Below, piece after piece: positions 24,159-32,585 of a stretch of 64,000 bases of DNA. Source of the stretch: RGIG7450 sp045648785. GTDB lineage: Bacteria; Bacillota; Clostridia; RUG12999. The stretch is taken from assembly GCA_045648785.1 (NCBI GenBank), contig JAZROP010000018.1, positions 1 through 64,000 of the forward strand, given 5' to 3'. The notes under the pieces were generated by a model. That model was not told where the DNA came from. It saw nothing but the letters and a program-made list of their open reading frames with translations, and did not search any database. Within the stretch, counting starts at the first letter, position 1. Every line of letters begins with the position of its first letter. A program made the position numbers and the translations under genes.

Positions 24159-25333
24159 TTACCATCCACCTTAACCTTGTCATAAAATTCCAGATTTCCG
24201 CCCTCTTTAATTATGGCGAAATCCGCATCCTTAAACAGGACTTCAACCTCTGTTTCTTTTCCCCCGCCGCCTTTTTGTACAGTTACATAATCTTTCCCGT
24301 CAACAGTGTAAACCGCTTTGGCAGGAATCCGAAGTCCTTCATAGCTTTCAATTAGAATATTTATTTTAACTTTGCGCGCCGTAAGGATGTTGTATATCTC
24401 ATTTGTTCCCGATATGAACATTACAACCTTGCCGTCTTCCGGCTCCGATTTTTTATATACCGTGCAACCAAGAGTTTTATCCCCCTCTTCCGGGAATGAC
24501 ACCCTGACTCTCTTTCCTACCGGCACTTTTTCCGCTACTTGCTCTGAGCATAAAGCTGCCAGTAGCCATTGGGTATTGTCAGTAATTTTGCATACCGGAT
24601 ATGGATATATTTCCTCATCTGCCTTATACTCATCTCTACCCAGATATTCCTCTACCGCAGACGGTGTAAGCGTTTGAGCACTTTCAAAAGAAAGTGTTTT
24701 TTCAAGTCCATCCGCAGATGCAACAAATACACCGCTTCTCGGAGCACTTAATGTCTGTCTAGCAGCCCCAAGCCGCCCTTCAAGCTCGATTTTCTGTCTG
24801 TTTAAATTACCTAAAATGCTTTCCTTGCTGCCCTTTTCATTTTTCACTATATTATTTTTTCTCTCTATCAGCAAATCTATTTCATTTCTGATTTCATTTA
24901 TGGCTTTCTGGTCACCCACGGCCGCAAGTGCCGAAATTTGTTTTGTATAAGAGAATATTTTGTTATCTATCGAAAAGATATCATTTGTCAGCGCTTTGTC
25001 GGTGGATTCAGCCATTGAGGCTTCACGGATTTTCTGGTTTATTACATTAAGCTGTTTAACAACTTCAACATCCGGCTCCCCCTTGCAAAACCAACCTACT
25101 GCTTCACCTGCCCAGACCTTGTTTTCGCTTTCCACAACATTCTGAAAATACCCCTGACCGTCAACCGTGATAGGTGTTTCCGTCCTGAGAACAAGTGCAT
25201 AATCATCTATTTCCACTTTATATTCGCCAAACGCTGCCGTAGCCTCGCTCTGCGGGTTCATAATTCTCCCGTAAACAGACCAGAGCACTATAAGCGCCAC
25301 AAATATGAGAATAAGAGGAATTGATTTTTTCAT
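24155..25333 (-). CDS. HlyD-like membrane-anchored adaptor protein
   Basis: A 392-residue protein with one N-terminal membrane helix (residues 5-23). A split lipoyl/barrel-sandwich region (LVLRTETPITVDGQGYFQNV; QTLSAPRSGVFVASADGLE) is interrupted by a long coiled coil (about residues 95-190), and beta-barrel repeats follow. This resembles membrane-fusion proteins of the HlyD type, but no transporter gene is nearby. Homologues sit just upstream of yggS-sepF in many Clostridia, so a role in envelope or division is possible by context only. It overlaps miaA by 4 bp. Confidence 0.75.
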   Translation of the reverse strand: MKKSIPLILIFVALIVLWSVYGRIMNPQSEATAAFGEYKVEIDDYALVLRTETPITVDGQGYFQNVVESENKVWAGEAVGWFCKGEPDVEVVKQLNVINQKIREASMAESTDKALTNDIFSIDNKIFSYTKQISALAAVGDQKAINEIRNEIDLLIERKNNIVKNEKGSKESILGNLNRQKIELEGRLGAARQTLSAPRSGVFVASADGLEKTLSFESAQTLTPSAVEEYLGRDEYKADEEIYPYPVCKITDNTQWLLAALCSEQVAEKVPVGKRVRVSFPEEGDKTLGCTVYKKSEPEDGKVVMFISGTNEIYNILTARKVKINILIESYEGLRIPAKAVYTVDGKDYVTVQKGGGGKETEVEVLFKDADFAIIKEGGNLEFYDKVKVDGK

Positions 25334-26244
25334 CTTAGACTACTCCTTACCTCATCTGAGAGAACATCATAATCGATTTTCTCCGCATCAAGCCATATCA
25401 TATCGTTTCTTTTAAACCAGGTAATCTGCCGCTTGGCATAGCGGCGAGTCGCCTGTTTTATTTCTTCTGCCATTTCCTCAAGTGTTACTTTGCCGTCAAG
25501 ATAATCCAAAACTTCCTTGTATCCAATCCCTTGCATGGAGGTATTATCTCTCCTGCAGCCCATTTCTACAAGTTTTTTAACCTCATCGACAAGTCCCTGC
25601 TCAATCATTATGTCAACCCGCCTGTTAATTCTGTCATAAAGTACCGCGCGGTCATAATTTATGCCGTACTGAACCGCCTTGTAAATTGGTGGTTTTATAC
25701 TGTCTTTCAGGCTTTCTGTCATGGTTTTTCCGGTACTTTCATATATTTCAATTGCGCGCATAACCCTTTTCACATTGTTAGGGTGTATTCTCTCTGCACT
25801 TTCCGGGTCAACCGCCCGAAGTCTGTTATGCAACGCCTCGTTACCATTTTTTTCTGCAAACTCCGTTAATTTTTCACGAATTATAATGGTATCCTGCTCG
25901 TCTGTCAATTCTATGTTGTTTACCAGAGAATTTATATAAAGTCCTGTTCCGCCCACTACAACAGCAAGCTTACCTCTTTCATGGATTTCTGCAATCACCT
26001 TTCTTGCAAGCGCAAGATAGTCGCCCAGCGAAAAATTTTCGGTAGGCTCTGCCACATCCATAAGATGATGAGGCACTCCTTCTTTTTCTTCTTTTGAAGG
26101 TTTGGCACTGCCAATATCCATATATTTATAAATCTGCATTGAATCGGCAGAAACAATTTCCCCGTCAAGCCGTTTTGCAAGCTCTACTGAAAGAGCCGTT
26201 TTACCCGACGCAGTGGGTCCGCCTATCACCAAAAGAGGTATCAT
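25330..26244 (-). CDS. miaA: tRNA dimethylallyltransferase MiaA
   Basis: Adds a dimethylallyl group to A37 of tRNAs reading UNN codons; MiaB, encoded upstream, then methylthiolates the product. The 304-residue protein has the P-loop GPTASGKTALSVELA (residues 8-22), DSMQIYKYMDIGSAKP, HHLMDV, VVGGTGLY and the tRNA-binding TRRYAKRQITWFKR near the C-terminus. Having miaA and miaB in one operon is sensible, since they act in sequence on the same nucleotide. Confidence 0.97.
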   Translation of the reverse strand: MIPLLVIGGPTASGKTALSVELAKRLDGEIVSADSMQIYKYMDIGSAKPSKEEKEGVPHHLMDVAEPTENFSLGDYLALARKVIAEIHERGKLAVVVGGTGLYINSLVNNIELTDEQDTIIIREKLTEFAEKNGNEALHNRLRAVDPESAERIHPNNVKRVMRAIEIYESTGKTMTESLKDSIKPPIYKAVQYGINYDRAVLYDRINRRVDIMIEQGLVDEVKKLVEMGCRRDNTSMQGIGYKEVLDYLDGKVTLEEMAEEIKQATRRYAKRQITWFKRNDMIWLDAEKIDYDVLSDEVRSSLR

Positions 26245-26266
26245 AACCTTTTTCCTCCACAGGAAT

Positions 26267-28060
26267 TTATTTTATCCGCACAAACTGTTTTTCCACAAAA
26301 TTTTTAGTCAGTGCAATTATCGCCGGTCTGCCGTGCGGACAATTAACCGTTTTTTCTGTTTCAAAAAGTCGTCTCACAAGGTTTTCCATTTCAGCAAGGG
26401 AAAGTTTTTTCCCCGCCTTAATAGAGCCTCTGCAACTAATAGTTTCAAGCATTTTCAGCTTGCTTTCAGGAGTGATTTCGGTTTTATGGTTGCTGATAAG
26501 CGCCAAAATTTCCGAGAGTGCACCATCAATTTTATCAGTATCAAGCGCCTCCGGAACACCTCTTACAATTATGCTTCCCGCACCGAAATCCTCACATTCA
26601 AAACCTACTTGAGCAAGAAGCTCGATATTTTCTGAAGCTACTGCCTTTTCAACCGCTGAAAGATTGACTGTTTTGGGAACAAGTAGCTGCTGAGCGGAAA
26701 TTTCCCCCTCGTCGTACTCTTTTTTTAGTTTGCCGTAGGTTATATGTTCGTGCGCTGCGTGCTGGTCTATCATCAGCATTTCCTCACCACGCTGAACAAT
26801 AATGTATGTATCAAAAATCTGCCCTATTATCTTATAGTCCTTGGCTGTTTCACTTTCAATCACTGTCTGCTGAGGAGACATGTTCTCCTGCATTATCACA
26901 GGCTTTTGAGCTTTTTTATAAACAGGCACAAACTCCTTTGGTTGCAATGGTGTTTTTACCGGCTCATACTGAATATTATCCTGTTTTAAAGAAGCCGCTT
27001 CCTGTTTCGGTAGAGGTTTGAAAACAGGCGCCTCGATTTCTTCTACTGCTGGCTGAATATCTATTTTTGGCATTTCGGGCACCGCAAAAGAATTCTTAAC
27101 CGCATGGTAAACCGCCCTGTAAATTCTGCCCTCATCGGAGAATTTCACTTCAAGCTTTGCCGGATGAACATTTATATCCACCTCGGTTGCCGGAATGTCA
27201 ATTTTTAAAATCGCCATAGGGTGCATTCCGTTGGGAATCATTCCTTTACACGCTTCTTCTACGGCATTTGCTATCATTCTGCTCACAACAGGTCGGTTGT
27301 TAACGAAAAACATCTGCATGTTTCGGGTTTTTTTCGCCCCTGTTATGTCGCTGACATAACCGCCAACCCTTATCCCATCATTTTCAAGAGAAATTTCGGT
27401 CAACCTCTGAAGAGTATCTTTACCGTAAAGTGTGAAAATTGTATTTTTTAAAAGTCCGTCCCCGGGGGTGAAAAGCTTTTCTTTCCCATCACTAATAAAT
27501 CTGAAAGACACTTCCGGATGTGCAATCGCTGTTTTACGGACTGCTTCCTCGCAGTATCCCGCCTCGGTTGCTTCACGCTTTAAAAATTTAAGCCTTGCCG
27601 GTGTATTATAAAACAAATTGGACACCTTTATGGATGTGCCTACAAATCCTGGTGTTTCCACGGGATTTTTTATCTCGCCGTAATCGGCATTTGCGGTCAT
27701 GCCAGTTTCAAATTCAGATGTTCTTGTGTAAAGCTCCACTTCCGCCACCGCCGCTATACTCGCAAGCGCCTCACCACGGAAACCGAGCGTGTAGATTGCA
27801 TCAAGGTCTTCCGGCTTTGAAATTTTACTTGTTGCATGACGCATAAACGCCGCCGATGCGTCTTCGGGGTGAATTCCGCAGCCGTTATCTGTAACCTTAA
27901 TCATTTTAAGTCCACCGCCCGAAATTTCAACCGTTACAACACCTGCGCCTGCGTCAACCGAGTTTTCTATCATTTCCTTAACCGCCGATGCAGGTCGTTC
28001 AACAACCTCACCGGCCGCTATCATATTTGATAAATTTTTATCAAGAAGTTTAATAAACAT
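26267..28060 (-). CDS. mutL: DNA mismatch repair protein MutL
   Basis: A 597-residue GHKL ATPase. The N-terminal ATP-binding motifs are intact: EMIENSVDAGA, DNGCGI and GFRGEALASI. The C-terminal domain has the endonuclease-type motif DQHA-x2-E, but in DQHA-x2-E-x4-E the last Glu is Gly (DQHAAHEHITYG, encoded near 26735-26770). CRGSIKAG and CPHGRP are kept, as in nicking MutL proteins of species without MutH. It follows mutS by 12 bp and works downstream of it. Confidence 0.96.
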   Translation of the reverse strand: MFIKLLDKNLSNMIAAGEVVERPASAVKEMIENSVDAGAGVVTVEISGGGLKMIKVTDNGCGIHPEDASAAFMRHATSKISKPEDLDAIYTLGFRGEALASIAAVAEVELYTRTSEFETGMTANADYGEIKNPVETPGFVGTSIKVSNLFYNTPARLKFLKREATEAGYCEEAVRKTAIAHPEVSFRFISDGKEKLFTPGDGLLKNTIFTLYGKDTLQRLTEISLENDGIRVGGYVSDITGAKKTRNMQMFFVNNRPVVSRMIANAVEEACKGMIPNGMHPMAILKIDIPATEVDINVHPAKLEVKFSDEGRIYRAVYHAVKNSFAVPEMPKIDIQPAVEEIEAPVFKPLPKQEAASLKQDNIQYEPVKTPLQPKEFVPVYKKAQKPVIMQENMSPQQTVIESETAKDYKIIGQIFDTYIIVQRGEEMLMIDQHAAHEHITYGKLKKEYDEGEISAQQLLVPKTVNLSAVEKAVASENIELLAQVGFECEDFGAGSIIVRGVPEALDTDKIDGALSEILALISNHKTEITPESKLKMLETISCRGSIKAGKKLSLAEMENLVRRLFETEKTVNCPHGRPAIIALTKNFVEKQFVRIK

Positions 28061-28072
28061 TTAAATTTCCCC

Positions 28073-30631
28073 TTACAGGAGTTTTTTAAGTTTGTATAAA
28101 ATATTCATACTTTCAATAGGAGTGAGCGTGTCGATGTCAATTTTCTTGAGTTCCTCCACAAGTACCAATGCCTCGCTCTGCTCAGCCTGAGCGGGCGATT
28201 TTTTTACGCTTTTTTCAATTTCGCCGCCTTCAAGTTTTTTGAGAATTTCTCTCGCACGACAAATTACATTGTCAGGAATTCCTGTAAGACGCGCAACCTC
28301 AACACCATAGCTGTTGTCCGCTCCGCCTTTTATAATCTTTCTGAGGAAGATTATGTTTCCGTCCCGTTCCTTTATGGCAACGCTGTAGTTTTTTACACCG
28401 TCTATTTTATCTTCAAGCTCGGTAAGCTCGTGATAATGAGTTGCAAAGGTGGTTTTTGCGCCGCACACCGATTTATCCGCTGTATATTCGGCAACCGCCC
28501 ATGCAATGGCAAGTCCATCGTAAGTGCTTGTCCCCCTGCCTATTTCGTCATAAACAATAAGACTGTCGGGAGTCGCGTTTTTCAGGATATTTGCCACCTC
28601 ATTCATTTCCACCATAAATGTACTCTGTCCTGATGCTAAATCGTCCGATGCACCGATACGAGTGAAAATCCCATCAACTATACCAATGTCCGCACTTTGG
28701 GCAGGAACAAAACTGCCAATCTGTGCCATAAGTGTTATAACGGCAATCTGCCTCATATAAGTGGATTTACCAGCCATATTGGGTCCGGTAATTATATTAA
28801 ACCTGTTTTCGTCCTTATCCATCAGAGTATCATTTGGCACAAACATATCTTCCGTCAGCCGCTCAACAACGGGGTGCCTGCCCTGCTTTATCTCAATTTT
28901 TCCGTCGGTATTAATCTGCGGTTTCACATAGTTATATTTAACCGCCGTCTCTGCAAAAGAGGCTATACAGTCAAGCACCGCAAGTTTTCTCGCAGTTTTC
29001 TGAATTCTCGCCTGCTCATTTGCAACTTTTTCACGAATATCCTCAAAAATGGCATATTCCAGCGCATCAATTTTATCCTTTGCACCAAGCACCATATCCT
29101 CAATTTCTTTGAGCCTTTGAGTAATAAATCTTTCAGCATTGACTGTAGTTTGTTTCCGGATATAATCTTCCGGAACCTTGTCAAGATTGGACCTTGAAAC
29201 CTCTATATAATAACCAAAAACCTTGTTATATTTAACCTTGAGGTTCTTTATGCCTGTTCTCTCGCGTTCCTCTGTCTCAACATCAGCAAGCCATGATGAG
29301 CCTTCTGTCAGTGCACGCCTGAGCTCGTCCAGTTTTTCGCTGTAGGTATCTTTAATAATACCCCCCTCGCGAAGAGAAACGGGAGCATCGTCCTTTATGC
29401 TCAGTTCAATTAAATTTTTTACATCCTCGAGAGTGTCAAAATCATGCGTTATTTCTGTCAGCATTTCGCTTGTGCAACATTCCAGATCGAAAATTATTGC
29501 CGGAAGTGCTTTAAGTGATTCTTTTAAAGCCAGAAGGTCTTTTGCGATAGCACTCCTGCATACAATTCTGCCCAGAAGTCTTTCAATATCAAGTACATAT
29601 TCAAGCTTTTCTCTGATACCCTCACGAAGCATCACATTTTCATACAGCTCAGCTACTCCGGACAGTCTTTTTTCAATAATCCCCCGGTTTATAAGAGGCT
29701 GGTCAATCCATCTTCGGAGAAGCCTTGCACCCATTGCCGTTTTAGTTTTATCAAGCACCCATATAAGGCTGCCCTTGCGCGACTTTGTCCTGAGAGTTTC
29801 CGCAAGCTCCAGATTACGGCGCGTGGATGAATCCATATACACATACTGATTCATCTCATAATATGTAACGGCGTTAATATGGCTTACCTTTACTTTCTGT
29901 GTCTGCAAAATATATCTAAGCGCACCGCCAATTGCTTTTTTTGTAAGCTGGTCCTCTTTTATTTCAGCCTTGCCGGCAAAATGCGTGTCAACATCTTCGT
30001 CGCTCATTTCAAAATATTCATAGGTGTCATATGTGATATAGCAGCCTACATTTTCAAGCAGATTTACAATATTATCATCCCCAGCCGCCTCCGGGGACAA
30101 AAGCGCCTCGGACGGCATAAGCCGTGCAACCTCACCATTTAAGCTGTGGTAAATTTCTTCTTTTATCTCGGTTGCAAAAAATTCGCCCGTAGAAAAGTCA
30201 AGAAATGCGGCTCCAAGCTCGCCGCCCTGTTTATAAACAGAAATAAGGAAGTTGTTGCGACTGCTATCAACGGCAGACTCGCTCATAACTGTAGATGGGG
30301 TCACAACGCGTATAACCCCTCTCTTTACAATTCCTTTAGCCGCTAACGGGTCCTCAATCTGTTCACAGATTGCAACCTTGTACCCTTTTGATACAAGCTT
30401 TACAATATATCCCTCGCTGCTGTGAAAAGGTATGCCGCACATGGGCGCCCTTTCCTCCATGCCGCAATCTCTGCCTGTAAGAGTCAGCCCAAGTTCACAG
30501 GACGCCTTTTTCGCATCCTCAAAAAACATTTCATAAAAGTCGCCCAGCCTGTAAAACAAAATGCAGTCCTGATACTGCTCTTTTATCTCAAAATACTGAA
30601 GCATCATTGGTGTATATGGCAAAGAAAACAC
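28073..30631 (-). CDS. mutS: DNA mismatch repair protein MutS
   Basis: An 852-residue mismatch sensor. The N-terminal mismatch-recognition motif is CILFYRLGDFYEMFFEDA (the Phe-x-Glu pair reads FYEMF). The Walker A is GPNMAGKSTYMRQ, followed by DDLASGQSTFMVEM, the Walker B DEIGRGTSTYDGLA and FATHYHELTELE. The C-terminal helix-turn-helix and dimerisation segment are present, and the length is standard for MutS1. It lies between ylbF and mutL in the operon. Confidence 0.97.
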   Translation of the reverse strand: MFSLPYTPMMLQYFEIKEQYQDCILFYRLGDFYEMFFEDAKKASCELGLTLTGRDCGMEERAPMCGIPFHSSEGYIVKLVSKGYKVAICEQIEDPLAAKGIVKRGVIRVVTPSTVMSESAVDSSRNNFLISVYKQGGELGAAFLDFSTGEFFATEIKEEIYHSLNGEVARLMPSEALLSPEAAGDDNIVNLLENVGCYITYDTYEYFEMSDEDVDTHFAGKAEIKEDQLTKKAIGGALRYILQTQKVKVSHINAVTYYEMNQYVYMDSSTRRNLELAETLRTKSRKGSLIWVLDKTKTAMGARLLRRWIDQPLINRGIIEKRLSGVAELYENVMLREGIREKLEYVLDIERLLGRIVCRSAIAKDLLALKESLKALPAIIFDLECCTSEMLTEITHDFDTLEDVKNLIELSIKDDAPVSLREGGIIKDTYSEKLDELRRALTEGSSWLADVETEERERTGIKNLKVKYNKVFGYYIEVSRSNLDKVPEDYIRKQTTVNAERFITQRLKEIEDMVLGAKDKIDALEYAIFEDIREKVANEQARIQKTARKLAVLDCIASFAETAVKYNYVKPQINTDGKIEIKQGRHPVVERLTEDMFVPNDTLMDKDENRFNIITGPNMAGKSTYMRQIAVITLMAQIGSFVPAQSADIGIVDGIFTRIGASDDLASGQSTFMVEMNEVANILKNATPDSLIVYDEIGRGTSTYDGLAIAWAVAEYTADKSVCGAKTTFATHYHELTELEDKIDGVKNYSVAIKERDGNIIFLRKIIKGGADNSYGVEVARLTGIPDNVICRAREILKKLEGGEIEKSVKKSPAQAEQSEALVLVEELKKIDIDTLTPIESMNILYKLKKLL

Positions 30632-30650
30632 TCCCTGTCCTTATAATTGA

Positions 30651-31046
30651 TTAGTGGCATCCTCCACAGGCAGTGCAGTTTCCTGAACATCCGCCCTGCT
30701 GTTCTTCTTCGCCCGTTACATAAAAATGAATTATGCTGTTAACCTCAGATAGAAGCTTTTCCGCATCCTGCTTTGCTTCAAGAAATTCTTTTATTACGGG
30801 GTTAAGGCAAAGCGCGCCATACTCCGCTGTCATCTTCTGACGGATTTTTATCATTTCGGATGGTTTTATATCATCTTTTGTAAGTTCTTTTGCAAGCTCT
30901 TCGCTCTTTTTGCCATATTCCTCGGTGAGGCGAAGCGCTTCGTCATCAGCGTGATATGCTTCATCCGCTGCTCTGTATCTTAAAAATTCGTCACTGCCCG
31001 ACATCGCTTCTCCAAGCTGTTTTGCAAGTTCGATTACTTTATTCAT
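30651..31046 (-). CDS. YlbF/RicF family protein with a Cys-rich C-terminus
   Basis: A 131-residue helical protein of the YlbF/YmcA family. In Bacillus, RicA, RicF and RicT form a complex that influences RNase Y mRNA processing and development and carries Fe-S clusters. The body (residues 1-112) is helical, with ELAKQLGEAMSGSDEFLRYR at the start. The tail EQQGGCSGNCTACGGCH has four Cys and a terminal His, a plausible Fe-S or metal site. It lies 2 bp after miaB, which is itself an Fe-S enzyme. Confidence 0.88.
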   Translation of the reverse strand: MNKVIELAKQLGEAMSGSDEFLRYRAADEAYHADDEALRLTEEYGKKSEELAKELTKDDIKPSEMIKIRQKMTAEYGALCLNPVIKEFLEAKQDAEKLLSEVNSIIHFYVTGEEEQQGGCSGNCTACGGCH

Positions 31047-31048
31047 TG

Positions 31049-32416
31049 TTATCTCTCCTCAATTTCTCCGGTCAGATAAAAAGATTTGACCTCATTTATT
31101 TTTACATTTACATATTTGCCGATAAGTTCTTCATTTCCGGGGAAATGAACTATTTTACCGCCGTCTGTTCTGCCGCTTAAAAGGTTTTCGTCCGTTTTGC
31201 TCTTATCGTCAACCAGAATTTCAATCCTTTTACCAAGATACTTTTTATTATTCTCAAGCTGAATTTCTTTCTGCACCTCAAGCAGTCTTGAAAGATTTTC
31301 ACTTTTTTCCTCGTCCGGGATAATATCATCCATTTTTGCAGCAGGAGTGCCGCTGCGTTTTGAATATATAAAACTGAAAATTCCATCATACCGAACTTTT
31401 TTTATTATATCCAGTGTGTCCTCAAATTCCTCTTTTGTCTCATTAGGAAATCCCACTATAATATCCGTGGTAAGTGTGATGTCCGGCATTGCTTTACGAA
31501 GTTTCTCCACAAGCTTAAGATAATCTTCCCTTGTGTATTTCCGGTTCATATCCTTAAGCACACGGTTGCTCCCCGCCTGAACGGGCAAATGAAGCTGACG
31601 GCAAACCTTGTCACATTCCGACATAGCTAAAATCAGCTCGTCCGACAAATCTTTCGGATGGGATGTCATAAACCTTATCCGTTTTATTCCGTCAATTTCA
31701 TTTATTTTTCTGAGAAGTCCGGCAAAGTTTATTCCATCTTCAAGGTCTTTGCCGTAGGAGTTTACATTCTGCCCTAAAAGAGTAATTTCAGTAACTCCTT
31801 TTAATGCAAGCTCTTTTACCTCGCAAACAATATTTTCCCACCTGCGCGACCGTTCTCTGCCTCTTGTGTAGGGCACAATGCAGTAGCTGCAGAAATTGTT
31901 GCAACCATAAATTATGCTTACATTTGCAGATGCGCTCTCTTTCCTCTTTTTGGGAAGTCCTTCCACAAGTTCACTTTTTTCTTCTATTTCAAACACGCGT
32001 TTGCCTGTTTCAAGCCTTTTAAGAAGCTTTTGGGGAAATTTTTCGATTCCATGAGTGCCGAAAACTATATCAACATAAGGGTATGATTTTTTCAGCTTAT
32101 CAGCCGGGCCGGGCCTCTGAGTCATACAACCGCAAATTACAATTATCAGGTCGTGATTTTTCTCTTTAAGTTTTTTAAACGCCCCCACATTGCCGTAAAT
32201 TCTGTCCTCTGCTCCCTCACGAACCGCACAGGTATTTATTACAATAATATCCGCCTCTGATGGCTCATCGGTGAACTCAAATCCCATAACTTCAAGCATG
32301 CCCCTAATGGTTTCCATATCAGCCTCATTCTGTGCACACCCATAAAATTTTGTGTAAGCCTTTTTTGTGCCGTCCGATAAGATGCGGCAACGCAGTTTTT
32401 CGTATATATTATCCAT
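31049..32416 (-). CDS. miaB: tRNA-2-methylthio-N6-dimethylallyladenosine synthase MiaB
   Basis: A radical-SAM methylthiotransferase that converts i6A37 to ms2i6A37. The 455-residue protein has the three UPF0004-domain cysteines (KFYGC, Cys27; VINTCAVREGAED; VICGCMTQRPG) for the auxiliary 4Fe-4S cluster. The radical-SAM triad is at Cys172, Cys176 and Cys179 (GCNNFCSYCIVPYTRGRERSR). A C-terminal TRAM domain ends VNVKINEVKSFYLTGEI. First gene of the long operon, read from the promoter at 32457-32485. Confidence 0.97.
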   Translation of the reverse strand: MDNIYEKLRCRILSDGTKKAYTKFYGCAQNEADMETIRGMLEVMGFEFTDEPSEADIIVINTCAVREGAEDRIYGNVGAFKKLKEKNHDLIIVICGCMTQRPGPADKLKKSYPYVDIVFGTHGIEKFPQKLLKRLETGKRVFEIEEKSELVEGLPKKRKESASANVSIIYGCNNFCSYCIVPYTRGRERSRRWENIVCEVKELALKGVTEITLLGQNVNSYGKDLEDGINFAGLLRKINEIDGIKRIRFMTSHPKDLSDELILAMSECDKVCRQLHLPVQAGSNRVLKDMNRKYTREDYLKLVEKLRKAMPDITLTTDIIVGFPNETKEEFEDTLDIIKKVRYDGIFSFIYSKRSGTPAAKMDDIIPDEEKSENLSRLLEVQKEIQLENNKKYLGKRIEILVDDKSKTDENLLSGRTDGGKIVHFPGNEELIGKYVNVKINEVKSFYLTGEIEER

Positions 32417-32456
32417 ATTTTAAGCCGTCATCTCCTTTCGATTACAGCTATGACTA

Positions 32457-32485
32457 ATTATACCACAAATCTGGTTTGTTTTCAA
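32457..32485 (-). promoter_or_regulatory. sigma-A promoter of the miaB-to-trmD operon
   Basis: On the minus strand TTGAAA (32480-32485), 17 bp, TATAAT (32457-32462). It shares CTTGAAA and GTGGTATAAT with the divergent promoter at 32514-32541. Confidence 0.75.
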
Positions 32486-32513
32486 GTGTAAATATATTAA
32501 AATATATTAATAC

Positions 32514-32541
32514 TTGAAATTTTTTCCGTCTGTGGTATAAT
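32514..32541 (+). promoter_or_regulatory. sigma-A promoter of the GT4-CsaB operon
   Basis: TTGAAA (32514-32519), 16 bp, TATAAT (32536-32541); the ATG follows 45 bases later with an AGGAGAG site. Confidence 0.75.
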
Positions 32542-32585
32542 ATATAAATATACAGAAAAAATACTTTTTCAGGAGAGATAAATCC

